Shown here: positions 17,318 through 25,542 of the stretch, piece after piece | Numbering within the stretch: the stretch's first letter is position 1 | Layout: the number at the start of each line of letters is the position of its first letter | Assembly (NCBI GenBank): GCA_016712355.1 | Contig: JADJRF010000005.1 | Coordinates: forward strand, 744,001 to 808,000 | Length of the DNA stretch: 64,000 bases | Reading direction: 5' to 3' | DNA from: Vampirovibrionales bacterium | Lineage (GTDB): Bacteria; Cyanobacteriota; Vampirovibrionia; Vampirovibrionales; Vampirovibrionaceae | Notes under the pieces: model-generated | Databases searched by the model: none | What the model was told of the DNA's origin: nothing | Seen by the model: the letters and a program-made list of their open reading frames with translations, nothing else | Program-made: the position numbers and the translations under genes

Positions 17318-17593
17318 ATGCCGACTTACGACTATCGCTGCGAGGCGTGCGACCATCCGTTTGAGGCGCGCCATGGCATGAACGAGCGTCCGCGCATCGT
17401 TTGTCCCGAATGCGGGGCTCTGGGGCGACGGCGTATTGCCAGCGCAGTGGGCTTGATGGGCGCAAGCGCCTCTTCTGATCCGCCGATGCCAGACGCGCAT
17501 GCCCACGGCGCCGGTGGATGCGGTCATTGTCCAAGCGCCGGGAGCGATTTCCCCTGCGCCTGGAATCGCTCGCCTGCGGAGTTGGGCTTCTAG
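17318..17593 (+). CDS. FmdB-type zinc-ribbon protein
   Basis: This 91-residue protein begins MPTYDYRCEACDHPFEARH and has two Cys pairs (CEAC at 8-11, CPEC near 31-34), the FmdB zinc-ribbon. A Gly/His/Cys-rich tail (HAHGAGGCGHCPSAG) adds a possible further metal site. Family members are putative regulators, and no function is proven here. The gene follows the glycosyltransferase closely and its stop overlaps the convergent aldehyde dehydrogenase by four bases. Confidence 0.85.
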   Translation: MPTYDYRCEACDHPFEARHGMNERPRIVCPECGALGRRRIASAVGLMGASASSDPPMPDAHAHGAGGCGHCPSAGSDFPCAWNRSPAELGF

Positions 17594-19038
17594 CGGACGT
17601 CTGCCGACGGCGGAAAGCTGATGAGCGTTTTCAGCGTGGTCATGGAGTCCAGGCCGCACAACACGCCTTCGCGGCCGATGCCGGAATTCTTGACGCCGCC
17701 GTAAGGCAGGTAATCGAGCCGGAAGGTTGGAATATCGTTGATCAGCACCCCGCCGACATCCAATGCGTCAAAGGCGGCGCGCGCTTTTCGGGCGTCGTTG
17801 GTGTACACCCCCGCCTGAAGCCCGTAGGGAGACTGATTGGCGATGGAAAGGCCCTCTTCAAAGCGTTCGTAGGTCATGACCGTGGCCAGCGGGGCGAAGG
17901 CCTCTTGCTGATTAATCGCGGCGTCGGGCGCGACGCGGTTGAGCAGGCACGGATTCATGGTGTAAGTGTTATAGGAATTGCCTCCGTACAGGGCATTGGC
18001 GCCTTGCTCCAGCGCGGATTTAATCAGCCGTCGGGTGCGGAAGAAATCTTCCGGCGTGATCAGGGGACCCACGTCGGTTTGCGGATCCATCGGGTCGCCT
18101 ACGCGCATGGCGCGCGCCGCTTCAATCAGCGCGGCTGTCATCTCTTCGGCGTGGCGCTTGTGAATGAGAATCCGCTGAACGGAAATGCAGATTTGCCCGG
18201 CGTACCAGAACGCCCCTTGCGCCACGCGGCGGGCAATCTCATGGGTCTGCTCGCTGTCGTAATCCTCAATGAGACAGGCGGCGCTGCCACCCAGCTCCAG
18301 CGTAACGTCTTTCATCCCGCAGAGGGCCTTGAGCCGTTGGCCTACGTCGGCGCTGCCGGTAAACGAGAATTTGCGAAAAACGTCGCTTGCCAGCAGATGC
18401 TCCGCCACGGCGGGCGCGCATGGCGTGACGCTAATGGCTTCATAGCCCGCTTCAACCGCCAGTTTCGCCAGCGCCAGCGCCGTCAGCGGCGTGGTGGAGG
18501 CGGGCTTGATGACGATTGAATTGCCGGCGGCTATGGCCGGGGCCAGTTTATGCATGACCAGATTCAGCGGAAAATTAAACGGGGTAATGGCTAGAACCGG
18601 GCCAATCGGGGCCCGGCGCACCCAGGCTTCGCGTCCTTCCAGGCGGAAAAACCTATCTTCGGCGATGGCGGGCTCATAGGCGTAGGCCCGACACAGGGCG
18701 CTGGCGCGGGCGGTTTCGGCTCGAGAAAGAGCGATGGGCTTGCCCGCTTCTCGCGTAATCAGCTTGGCTAGCCCTTCTGCGTGCGCGTCGATGCCATCGG
18801 CCAGACGGGCCAGAATGGCGCAGCGTTCGGCGGGCGAGGATCGTCGAAAGCGCTGGAACCCTTCTTCGGCGGCTTTCAGCGCGTAAGCGACGCCGTCGCG
18901 ACCCAGCTGGTAACAGCGTCCCACTTCGCGCGCCGGATCCGCCGGATTAAACACCTGAAGTTCAGCGTCAGCAGCCGCCACAGGCGCGCCGCCAATCCAG
19001 AGCGGCTGAACGGCTGCGGGTTGAAGCAGGGTTGACAT
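17590..19038 (-). CDS. NAD(P)-dependent aldehyde dehydrogenase
   Basis: This 482-residue protein has the Rossmann and catalytic blocks of the ALDH superfamily: ITPFNFPLNLVMHKLAPA with the following GNSIVIKPAS, FTGSADVG, the general-base glutamate in LELGGS (about 250) and the catalytic cysteine in GQICISVQR (about 284). It resembles glyceraldehyde-3-phosphate or lactaldehyde/succinate-semialdehyde dehydrogenases. The exact aldehyde cannot be told. It ends a minus-strand run coaBC, solute-binding protein, this gene, with gaps of one and nine bases. Confidence 0.85.
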   Translation of the reverse strand: MSTLLQPAAVQPLWIGGAPVAAADAELQVFNPADPAREVGRCYQLGRDGVAYALKAAEEGFQRFRRSSPAERCAILARLADGIDAHAEGLAKLITREAGKPIALSRAETARASALCRAYAYEPAIAEDRFFRLEGREAWVRRAPIGPVLAITPFNFPLNLVMHKLAPAIAAGNSIVIKPASTTPLTALALAKLAVEAGYEAISVTPCAPAVAEHLLASDVFRKFSFTGSADVGQRLKALCGMKDVTLELGGSAACLIEDYDSEQTHEIARRVAQGAFWYAGQICISVQRILIHKRHAEEMTAALIEAARAMRVGDPMDPQTDVGPLITPEDFFRTRRLIKSALEQGANALYGGNSYNTYTMNPCLLNRVAPDAAINQQEAFAPLATVMTYERFEEGLSIANQSPYGLQAGVYTNDARKARAAFDALDVGGVLINDIPTFRLDYLPYGGVKNSGIGREGVLCGLDSMTTLKTLISFPPSADVR

Positions 19039-19047
19039 AAACAGTCC

Positions 19048-20439
19048 TTAACGACCTTTCAGCGCCTCGTTAATGGCGTCCTCGGCTTTGGCCATGGCGG
19101 TCTCCTCGCTCATTGTACCCAAAAGCGCCTGCTGGATGCGCCAGTCCATGATGTCGTTAATGGCCTTCTGCTGCGGCCGGATTTGATACGCCGCGCGCGC
19201 GCGCAATAACTGGCCTGCGCTGACGCTGCGCGCGCGCGTGGCCAGATCGCGCGATTGTTCTTGCCGAAAGCGGGCGTCTTGCAGCGCGGCGACCACGGAG
19301 GGCAAGACGGGAGCGCGATCGCACAGCGCCAGTTGGTAGCGGGCCTGGGTGAGCCAGAGCGCAAGTTCTACCGCCAGTTGGGGGTGTCGGCTGCGCTTGG
19401 GAACGACTAGCGCCATGGTGGCGAAATCGGTCATGGCGGTCTTCTGGCCGGCGACGTCCTGGGGAAACTGGGGCGCTACCGCAGTGTCGCGATAAACGGC
19501 GGGGGCGTTTTCGCGAATGGTCGTTAAAAAATTAGGGCCGGTCATCAGCATGGCCAGCGCGCCGGATTGATAGCGATCCACGGCCGCTTGCGGCCCTTCG
19601 GTCAGGGATTCCGGGGGCGCAAGGCGCTCGGCGTAAAGCGCGCGCCATTGACGCAGCAGCGCGACCCCCGCCTCTTGCGCAAAAACGGCGCGATTATGGC
19701 TGTCATAAGGCGCAATGCCGTTTTTCTGGAGTTCTTTCAGAAAATTACCGCTGGCGGCGATATTGGGCATCACGGCATAGGCATGCGGCGCGCGTTGGCG
19801 CAATTGACGCGCAAATGCGATGAGGTCGCGCATCGTGCGCGGCGGCTCGCGCCAACCGGCTTGCTCCAGCAACCGGCGGTTATACAGGGTGACGCGCGAG
19901 GTGAGATACCATGGCGCGGCGAAGGTCATCTCGCCCGCCGCGCGCTTGTCTGTCGTCGTCGCATTCCCCGGCGCGAGCGTCACGGCCTGCCAGGCCACAG
20001 GCAGAAACGCCGCGCGCTGTTGGGCGCTGACGGCCTGGGCCATGTTGACCAGCGCGCCGCGCGCGGCCAGAATCGCCGAGAAATCCGGATTTAAATTGAT
20101 CACGTCCGGGACGTTGGGGCCCAGAATGCCGGTAATCGCGCGCTTTTCCCCCTCATTAAAGGGAACGTCGGTCCATTGCACGCGCACGCCGGGATGCGCC
20201 CGCTCAAAGTCATCCAGCGCAGGCTGAATCACGTCTGAAAACGTCATTAACTGCAACGTCCAGAGTTCCAGCGTGATGGGCGCCGAGGCGCGCGAGGGCG
20301 CCGCAGCCCCGCATCCGTTCAGACTCATGAGCGCGAGGATCGCGCTAAAAGCCATAAACGCCGACGCGATCAGGCCCAGAGAGGTCAAACGGCTTGGCGC
20401 CGCGCGAAATCCGCTCCAGACGTTCCGTCTGCGCCCCAT
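19048..20439 (-). CDS. Sugar-type extracellular solute-binding lipoprotein
   Basis: This 463-residue protein has a basic N-terminus, a hydrophobic stretch and a lipobox LNGC (about residues 40-43), so it is a lipoprotein on the outer face of the inner membrane. The mature part matches family 1 binding proteins: ITLELWTLQLM, ALDDFERAHPGVRVQW and VPDVINLNPDFSAILAA. No permease or ATPase is adjacent, so the ABC partner must lie elsewhere. It begins two bases after the coaBC stop. Confidence 0.8.
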   Translation of the reverse strand: MGRRRNVWSGFRAAPSRLTSLGLIASAFMAFSAILALMSLNGCGAAAPSRASAPITLELWTLQLMTFSDVIQPALDDFERAHPGVRVQWTDVPFNEGEKRAITGILGPNVPDVINLNPDFSAILAARGALVNMAQAVSAQQRAAFLPVAWQAVTLAPGNATTTDKRAAGEMTFAAPWYLTSRVTLYNRRLLEQAGWREPPRTMRDLIAFARQLRQRAPHAYAVMPNIAASGNFLKELQKNGIAPYDSHNRAVFAQEAGVALLRQWRALYAERLAPPESLTEGPQAAVDRYQSGALAMLMTGPNFLTTIRENAPAVYRDTAVAPQFPQDVAGQKTAMTDFATMALVVPKRSRHPQLAVELALWLTQARYQLALCDRAPVLPSVVAALQDARFRQEQSRDLATRARSVSAGQLLRARAAYQIRPQQKAINDIMDWRIQQALLGTMSEETAMAKAEDAINEALKGR

Positions 20440-20440
20440 G

Positions 20441-21742
20441 TTATAACGTACAGCCGATGCCGCGCGCCACTTGCTCGAGCAAGGCCTCGTCCAGCGGCAA
20501 ATCCGGCCAGAAGCGTTGACGCAGGCGCATCAAGGCTTGTCGGGCGATCTGCGGCTTGGGCGCCTTGGGGAAAAACTGGCTTTCGCCATTGGCGAAGAGC
20601 AGCGTGACTTCGTTATCGTCCGAATCGAACGCGATATCCGCGCGACTGACGTCGTTGCCGATGATGGCGTCGACGCCCTTGCGCACCAGCTTCTCCCGCA
20701 TTTTTTGCGGCAGATCGCCGGATTCGGCCGCAAAGCCGACCATCACCTGCCCAGGTTTTTTACGCGCGGCCAGCATGGCCAGAATATCAGGCGTGGACTC
20801 CAATTCCAGGGTCAGCGTGGAAACCCGGCGCAGCTTGGCCGGAGACGTCGCCTGAGCGCGGAAATCCGCAATCGCGGCGGCCATCGCGAGCAAATGCTGA
20901 GACGGCCATAATTCTTGCAGCCGCTTGGCCATTGCCGCCGCCGAATCGACAAAAATCACCTGATACGGGCGATCCGCCAGATTCAGACCGGAAGAGGTTG
21001 ATGTGGTCGCTACCAGCGTCACGTCAGCCCCCATGGCGAACAGCTCGTCGGCCATCGCAACGCCCATCTTGCCGGAACTGCGATTTGAGAGCAGGCGCAC
21101 GCCGTCAATCGATTCGGCTGTGCCGCCTGCGGTCACCAGGGCCCGAACGCCCGCGTAACTGTCGCGCTCAGGGTGCAGTGAGCGATACAGCCATTGTAGA
21201 ACCGTTTCCATTTGCGCCAAATGGCCATCGCCCGTCTCGCCGCAAGCCAGAAGGCCATTGGTGGGCTCGATGACCGTGGCCCCAGCGACTTTTCGAAGCG
21301 TGTCCAGATTGCGCACCACCATCGGGTTCAGCCACATGCGCGTATTCATGGCAGGGGCAATGAGCAGGGGTTTTCCTGTAAATGCGATGGCGGCCGTGGT
21401 GACGGCGTCGTCGGCCATGCCGTGCGCCAGTTTGGCAATGGTGTTGGCGGTCGCCGGATGAATCAGCAGCGCGTCGGCGCTTTGCGCCAGCGCAATATGC
21501 TGCGGCGTGCCGTGGGCGTCCATGGCAAGCGCCTCGCGATGCACGGGTTCGCGCGTCAGGGCTTCGAGCGTCAGCGGGGCCAGAAATTTTTCGGCCGCAG
21601 GCGTCATCAGCGCGACCACGCGTTTGGCGCCGCGCCGGTACAGCTCGCGCGTCAGGTCTGCCGCGCGATAGGCTGCCACGCCGCCTGTGACGCCCAGGGC
21701 GATGGTTTTTCCGTGAAACATAAATCCTGACGTCATCATCAA
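20441..21742 (-). CDS. coaBC: Phosphopantothenoylcysteine decarboxylase/synthetase
   Basis: This 433-residue bifunctional enzyme makes 4'-phosphopantetheine for coenzyme A. The N-terminal flavoprotein CoaC part has GVTGGVAAYRAADL, the HPATANTIAKLAHGMADD block and the PAMNTRMW signature. The C-terminal CoaB part has ALVTAGGTAESIDGVR and NRSSGKMG, and later VMVGFAAESGD. Three ATGs lie at the start; a later one (MFHGKT, seven codons on) has an AGGA site. It appears to lead the operon with the solute-binding protein and aldehyde dehydrogenase genes. Confidence 0.92.
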   Translation of the reverse strand: MMMTSGFMFHGKTIALGVTGGVAAYRAADLTRELYRRGAKRVVALMTPAAEKFLAPLTLEALTREPVHREALAMDAHGTPQHIALAQSADALLIHPATANTIAKLAHGMADDAVTTAAIAFTGKPLLIAPAMNTRMWLNPMVVRNLDTLRKVAGATVIEPTNGLLACGETGDGHLAQMETVLQWLYRSLHPERDSYAGVRALVTAGGTAESIDGVRLLSNRSSGKMGVAMADELFAMGADVTLVATTSTSSGLNLADRPYQVIFVDSAAAMAKRLQELWPSQHLLAMAAAIADFRAQATSPAKLRRVSTLTLELESTPDILAMLAARKKPGQVMVGFAAESGDLPQKMREKLVRKGVDAIIGNDVSRADIAFDSDDNEVTLLFANGESQFFPKAPKPQIARQALMRLRQRFWPDLPLDEALLEQVARGIGCTL

Positions 21743-21883
21743 TGTCGTCCAACCCCGGTTATGAGAGACCGCCCTTTACTGTACACGAAAGCGCGGCGCG
21801 CGAAAACCGCCCTGCCAGGAAGGCGTAATCGGCCAAGATTATAAAGTTTTGTAACAGTCGTTTCGCGCCTCATGGCGGCAGGG

Positions 21884-21911
21884 TTGCAATGTTGGCTTGA
21901 AGGGATACCCT
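21884..21911 (+). promoter_or_regulatory. Promoter of small RNA unit 1
   Basis: TTGCAA (21884-21889) and TACCCT (21906-21911) are 16 bases apart. The same layout recurs in unit 2. A shared TACTATC immediately follows and may instead be the -10. Confidence 0.45.
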
Positions 21912-21917
21912 ACTATC

Positions 21918-22071
21918 AACCCGCACGCCAATAGAGAGCGAACAAAAACTGAAGATTAAAACAGAAATCCAGCGCCTCAGGGCGTTATGGATGCTATTTT
22001 ACTTTTCCCCCTCACTCCCAACCTAAAAATTGGATTGACCTCTTTCTGTTTCACAGAAGAGGTCTTTTTTT
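21918..22071 (+). ncRNA. Tandem CU-rich small RNA, unit 1
   Basis: The proposed transcript of about 154 bases runs from the promoter to a strong terminator. It contains a 5' hairpin (AGCGCC-UCAG-GGCGUU at 21971-21986). A single-stranded CU-rich block (CCCCCTCACTCCCAAC at 22007-22022) follows, then A-rich sequence and TTGGAT, then the terminator. The block from about 22003 to 22044 is repeated almost exactly in unit 2 at 22224-22270, with substitutions and a one-base indel that change every reading frame. That argues for an RNA and not a peptide. CU-rich loops of this kind can pair with ribosome-binding sites. Its name and targets are unknown. Confidence 0.6.
22037..22071 (+). terminator. Terminator of small RNA unit 1
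   Basis: An eight-bp stem GACCTCTT/AAGAGGTC, extended by four more pairs after a bulged T, closes a three-base loop and is followed by seven Ts (22065-22071). Confidence 0.85.
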
Positions 22072-22152
22072 CGTCGGCCGTTTTTCAAAAAAGTCGCTCG
22101 GGACCTTCATGCGCCAAGTTGTAAAGAATTGTTTAAGATTGTGCGCGAAGCA

Positions 22153-22180
22153 TTGATCCGATCTTTTGAAGGACTATATT
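22153..22180 (+). promoter_or_regulatory. Promoter of small RNA unit 2
   Basis: TTGATC (22153-22158) and TATATT (22175-22180) are 16 bases apart, the same geometry as unit 1. The sequence between them shares TTGAAGG with unit 1. Confidence 0.55.
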
Positions 22181-22186
22181 ACTATC

Positions 22187-22291
22187 CCCACCCAATCAGA
22201 TGGGTGGAAATGCACCCCCCAAGTTTCTTTCCCCCTCACTCCCAACTTAAAAAATTGGATCGACCTCTTTGCAACAAAGAGGTTTTTTTTT
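22187..22291 (+). ncRNA. Tandem CU-rich small RNA, unit 2
   Basis: The proposed transcript of about 105 bases starts after TATATT. It has a seven-bp 5' hairpin (CCACCCA-ATCAGA-TGGGTGG, about 22187-22206). The CU-rich block TTCTTTCCCCCTCACTCCCA lies at about 22225-22244, followed by AACTTAAAAAATTGGAT and a nine-bp terminator. It is a diverged copy of unit 1, about 220 bases downstream in the same orientation. The 3' end lies nine bases before the cysE stop codon, so cysE read-through would be antisense to it. Confidence 0.6.
22263..22291 (+). terminator. Terminator of small RNA unit 2
   Basis: A nine-bp perfect stem ACCTCTTTG/CAAAGAGGT with a CAA loop runs straight into nine Ts. The T-run is on the plus-strand side only, so it does not serve as a standard terminator for the convergent cysE gene. 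Confidence 0.85.
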
Positions 22292-22299
22292 GCCGATTT

Positions 22300-23016
22300 T
22301 TAAATGCCTTCGCCCGGGGTGGCCATGAGCCACGGATCGCCGTTGCGCGGGGCTTCTTCCGCGTCGGCCAGCGATCGCCGAATGTCGTCGAGCTGGCTTT
22401 GCATGGTTTGAATGGTCTTTTGAAGCGATTCTTCGGCTTGCGAATCGCATTGCGCCTGCTCCACGCGCACGCCGTCGCGGGTGACGATGCGCCCTGGAAT
22501 GCCCACGACGGTGCAACGCGGCGGCACATCAATAAAGGCGACCGACCCGGCGCCGATGACCGAGTCGTCGCCAATGGTGTTGGAGCCCAATACTTTGGCG
22601 CCCGCCCCGATAATCACGCGATCGCCCAGCGTCGGGTGGCGCTTGCCTTTTTCTTTGCCGGTGCCGCCCAGCGTGACGCCTTGATACAACGTGACGTCAT
22701 CGCCGATGAACGTGGTTTCGCCGATGACCATGCCCATGCCATGGTCGATAAACAGGCGTCGGCCAATGCGCGCGCCCGGATGAATCTCAATACCGGTCCA
22801 GAAGCGGCTGAATTGTGAAATCACCCGCGCCAGCGTTGTCCACTGACGGTTGCGCCAGCACCAGTGCGCCGCATGATGCAGCCAGGTCGCGTGTACGCCG
22901 GGATAACACAACAGCACCTCCAGCGGACTGCGCGCGGCCGGGTCGCGCTGCATCACGGCGCGGATGTCTTCGCGTACGCGACCGCTGACCAGCTTCCAGC
23001 GCTTTTTGAGGCGCAT
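22300..23016 (-). CDS. cysE: Serine O-acetyltransferase
   Basis: This 238-residue protein acetylates serine for cysteine synthesis. It has the N-terminal alpha region (ARSPLEVLLCYPGVHATW) and the hexapeptide left-handed beta-helix: GIEIHPGARIGRRLFIDHG with the catalytic His, then GETTFIGDDVTLYQGVTLGG. A C-terminal acidic/glutamine-rich tail follows. It is two bases downstream of cysK, so the pair forms a cysteine operon on the minus strand. Confidence 0.93.
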   Translation of the reverse strand: MRLKKRWKLVSGRVREDIRAVMQRDPAARSPLEVLLCYPGVHATWLHHAAHWCWRNRQWTTLARVISQFSRFWTGIEIHPGARIGRRLFIDHGMGMVIGETTFIGDDVTLYQGVTLGGTGKEKGKRHPTLGDRVIIGAGAKVLGSNTIGDDSVIGAGSVAFIDVPPRCTVVGIPGRIVTRDGVRVEQAQCDSQAEESLQKTIQTMQSQLDDIRRSLADAEEAPRNGDPWLMATPGEGI

Positions 23017-23018
23017 CG

Positions 23019-23984
23019 TTATCCCTCAGCGGTTTCCATCAGGCGGGCTTCTTCGCGGTAAGCGTCAAACAGCGCGGAAGACAAATACCGCTCGCCAAAG
23101 CTGGGAATAATCGCCACGATGAGCTTGCCTGCGTTCTCGGCGCGCGCCGCTACCGTAAGCGCCGCCTGAACCGCCGCGCCGGATGAAATTCCGACCAGCA
23201 GGCCTTCTTCGCGGGGCAAGCGTCTCGCCATCGCCATGGCGGACTCGCTGTCGACGGTCAGCACTTCGTCAATGCCGTCGCGATTCACGATGCTGGGCAC
23301 AAAGCCCGCGCCGATGCCCTGAATTTTATGCGGCCCCGCCGCGCCGCCAGAAAGCACGGGGCTTTCCGCCGGTTCCACGGCAATCATGCGGACCTGCGGC
23401 TTGCGGCTTTTTAAAAACTGTCCGATGCCGGTGATTGTCCCGCCGGTGCCGACGCCAGCGACCACGATGTCCACGGCGCCATCGGTATCCGCCCAGATTT
23501 CCGGGCCGGTGGTTTCGCGGTGAATCTTGGGGTTGTCAGGATTATCAAACTGTTGCAGCATCCAGCTATCGGGGGTTTCTGCCATCAGTTGGCGGGCTTT
23601 TTCGATGGCCCCGCGCATGCCTTTGGCGCCGGGCGTGAGGATTAACTCCGCTCCAAAAGCGCGCAGCACCACGCGGCGCTCCATGCTCATGGTGTCGGGC
23701 ATTGTCAGAATCAGCCGGTATCCTTTGACCGCCGCCGTAAAAGCGAGCGCGATGCCGGTGTTGCCGCTGGTCGGCTCTATTAACACCGTTTTGCCGGGCG
23801 TAATGTCGCCGCGCTTCTCGGCTTCGGCAATCATGCTCAGGCCGATGCGGTCTTTAACGCTGTTGCACGGCTCCATCGATTCCAGTTTCAGGGCGATGCG
23901 CGCCGGACTTTGTCCAAGGACGCGATTGAGCCACACCATCGGCGTGCGTCCGATCAGCTCGGTTACGTCTTGGGCGATATTCAT
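23019..23984 (-). CDS. cysK: Cysteine synthase A (O-acetylserine sulfhydrylase)
   Basis: This 321-residue PLP enzyme turns O-acetylserine and sulfide into cysteine. It shows TPMVWLNRV near the N-terminus, the PLP-lysine in EPCNSVKDRIG (about 38-48), the EPTSGNTGIALAF substrate loop (about 69-81), GVGTGGTITGIG (phosphate loop) and VGISSGAAVQAA near the C-terminus. AGGAGA precedes the ATG by seven bases. It leads the cysK-cysE operon. Confidence 0.95.
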   Translation of the reverse strand: MNIAQDVTELIGRTPMVWLNRVLGQSPARIALKLESMEPCNSVKDRIGLSMIAEAEKRGDITPGKTVLIEPTSGNTGIALAFTAAVKGYRLILTMPDTMSMERRVVLRAFGAELILTPGAKGMRGAIEKARQLMAETPDSWMLQQFDNPDNPKIHRETTGPEIWADTDGAVDIVVAGVGTGGTITGIGQFLKSRKPQVRMIAVEPAESPVLSGGAAGPHKIQGIGAGFVPSIVNRDGIDEVLTVDSESAMAMARRLPREEGLLVGISSGAAVQAALTVAARAENAGKLIVAIIPSFGERYLSSALFDAYREEARLMETAEG

Positions 23985-24063
23985 CCGCGCGTCTCCTCTC
24001 CACAGCGATCCACAGAGTCGCGATCATTGTAGCGGAAAGAAGGCGCAATGGCTTCTGAGGGAC

Positions 24064-25197
24064 TTAGGCCTTGGAAAGGAACCTTAACGCGTTTTGGCGA
24101 TGCCCCCCCCTGGTGATTCCGGGCAGCGCATTTGAGACACTTGTCCCAAAACTGTCTCGAGCATGAATATTACCGGTTGCCCTACCCGTTAAGATGGCGG
24201 CATAAATATTTTTAGCCCCCATGCCGGGACGAACGCCTCGATCTTTCAGGTAGCGATAGACAGGGCCTCGAACCTGTTCTTCAAAAGTATGATGAGGGCT
24301 GTAGCCATAAGTGACTCGCTGGGAAGGGCCAAATTGAATTAGTCCTCTATATCTTTTTCCTTCTCCGCCTCGAATCCTTGGGTCAAAAGTTCCTCCGGTT
24401 TCCTTGGATATGACGGCGGCCAAATCAACAGGGTCGATTCCTAAGCGATTGGCAGTGTCGATAATTGCTTGCCTCTTGGAATCAGTTGCGCCTTGTTTGG
24501 GCCAAGCCCGGCCCCGAACGCTTTCCCGAACATCTACTTCGCCGTCGGGGCCTGCGGCTCTGCGGCGGCGGCTGCCCAGAAAGGCAACGCCGCCATCGGG
24601 CATGCGTCGCGAGGCGAACGAACTGTCGCCGCTCGCGCTGTCCGCCGAGCCGAAACTGCGAAACAGCATCGGGAGAAGGGCGCTGAATAAATCCCCCATG
24701 GAGCCGCCGCCTTGTGCGGCGGCTTCTGGAAACTGCGAGCCGAAATCGCCGCCTTGCGGGGCGCCATCTGGAAACTGCGAGCCGAAACTGCCGCCTTGCG
24801 GGGCGCCGTCTGGGAACTGCGGACCGAATCCGCCGCCATTCTCTGCCGCAAAGGGCATATCGCCTTGCCCGCCGCTGGCAAACGCCATGGCCATCATCAG
24901 GCCCATCATGAACATCATCAGCATGGGCGGCGGACCTGATCCGGCGTCCATGCCGCCACCCATCGGGTTGCCCATGACGGGCGGGGGCGCCATCATCGGC
25001 GGCCCGCCAAAAGGATTGGAAGCGGCGAAGCCATCCATGCCGCCCATTCCTTGAGGGCCTGCGCCAAAAAAGGCTTGCGCGGAAGCCGGCGCCGTCAGGG
25101 CGACGGGCTGTCCTGCGGCATTGACGGGAACCATGACCGGAACCATCGCGGGTACAAACCCGGCAACGCTTGATGGTGAAGTGTTATAAGGCCACAT
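24064..25197 (-). CDS. Murein-hydrolase-like protein with low-complexity Gly/Met/Pro N-terminus
   Basis: This 377-residue protein has two parts. Residues 1-230 are low complexity, rich in Gly, Met, Pro and Ala, with three 14-residue repeats (GSQFPDGAPQGG-like, about 121-162) and two hydrophobic Met-rich stretches. Residues about 240-377 look like a lysozyme/transglycosylase-type domain: RLGIDPVDLAAVISKETGG with a candidate catalytic glutamate, then RYRGLIQFGPSQ and a C-terminal NALPGI. Similar domains occur in phage and secreted murein hydrolases. The DNA of the C-terminal domain is visibly less GC-rich than the N-terminal half, suggesting an acquired domain. No ordinary signal peptide is visible. 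Confidence 0.6.
   Translation of the reverse strand: MWPYNTSPSSVAGFVPAMVPVMVPVNAAGQPVALTAPASAQAFFGAGPQGMGGMDGFAASNPFGGPPMMAPPPVMGNPMGGGMDAGSGPPPMLMMFMMGLMMAMAFASGGQGDMPFAAENGGGFGPQFPDGAPQGGSFGSQFPDGAPQGGDFGSQFPEAAAQGGGSMGDLFSALLPMLFRSFGSADSASGDSSFASRRMPDGGVAFLGSRRRRAAGPDGEVDVRESVRGRAWPKQGATDSKRQAIIDTANRLGIDPVDLAAVISKETGGTFDPRIRGGEGKRYRGLIQFGPSQRVTYGYSPHHTFEEQVRGPVYRYLKDRGVRPGMGAKNIYAAILTGRATGNIHARDSFGTSVSNALPGITRGGHRQNALRFLSKA
24711..24836 (-). repeat. Three tandem 42-bp repeats in the hydrolase gene
   Basis: Units at 24711-24752, 24753-24794 and 24795-24836 differ at a few bases and encode 14-residue GGxFGSQFPDGAPQ-type repeats. Confidence 0.85.
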
Positions 25198-25507
25198 CGT
25201 ATTGCAACCCCCCTACGGTCGCTTTATACCCACCCTGATAACAACGCCTGCGCCCTCGGCGCGGCAATAAAACGATGACTTGAAGGAAACCAACCTATTT
25301 CGATTCCAAGTGCATAAAAACAGATGACATGCTTTTTGTGACGCCTTTAAGAATCTCTTAGCAATTGCTGGTTTGCTGAATACGACGTGGGCGTTCTGGC
25401 GATCCCTTTGCCTGCAAGGACTTTTGGCGTTTGAAAGCGCTTTATGCAATGCCCTTTCTCATTTCAATCCAATCGCCTTTACGCGAAAGTCGGCTCGAAA
25501 GAACCCC

Positions 25508-25536
25508 TTGAAATCTCTCTCTAAATAATGTAGAAT
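25508..25536 (+). promoter_or_regulatory. Strong sigma-70-type promoter in the 725-base gap
   Basis: TTGAAA (25508-25513) and TAGAAT (25531-25536) are exactly 17 bases apart, each one mismatch from consensus. The first good coding start downstream (25923) is about 380 bases away. The rest of the gap, 25198-25507, shows no gene or clear element. Confidence 0.65.
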
Positions 25537-25542
25537 CAACCC

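Noticed and set aside
22003..22290. Short peptides encoded by the two tandem units
   Set aside because: The two copies of the conserved block are read in different frames because of an indel, so no peptide is conserved.
22129..22818. Long plus-strand open frame covering small RNA unit 2 and running antisense to cysE
   Set aside because: It is the shadow of cysE in a GC-rich genome: its codons are odd and it crosses a strong terminator.
25213..25449. Minus-strand frame of 78 codons upstream of the hydrolase gene
   Set aside because: Its composition is unlike real genes here, there is no ribosome site, and it has no recognisable protein features.
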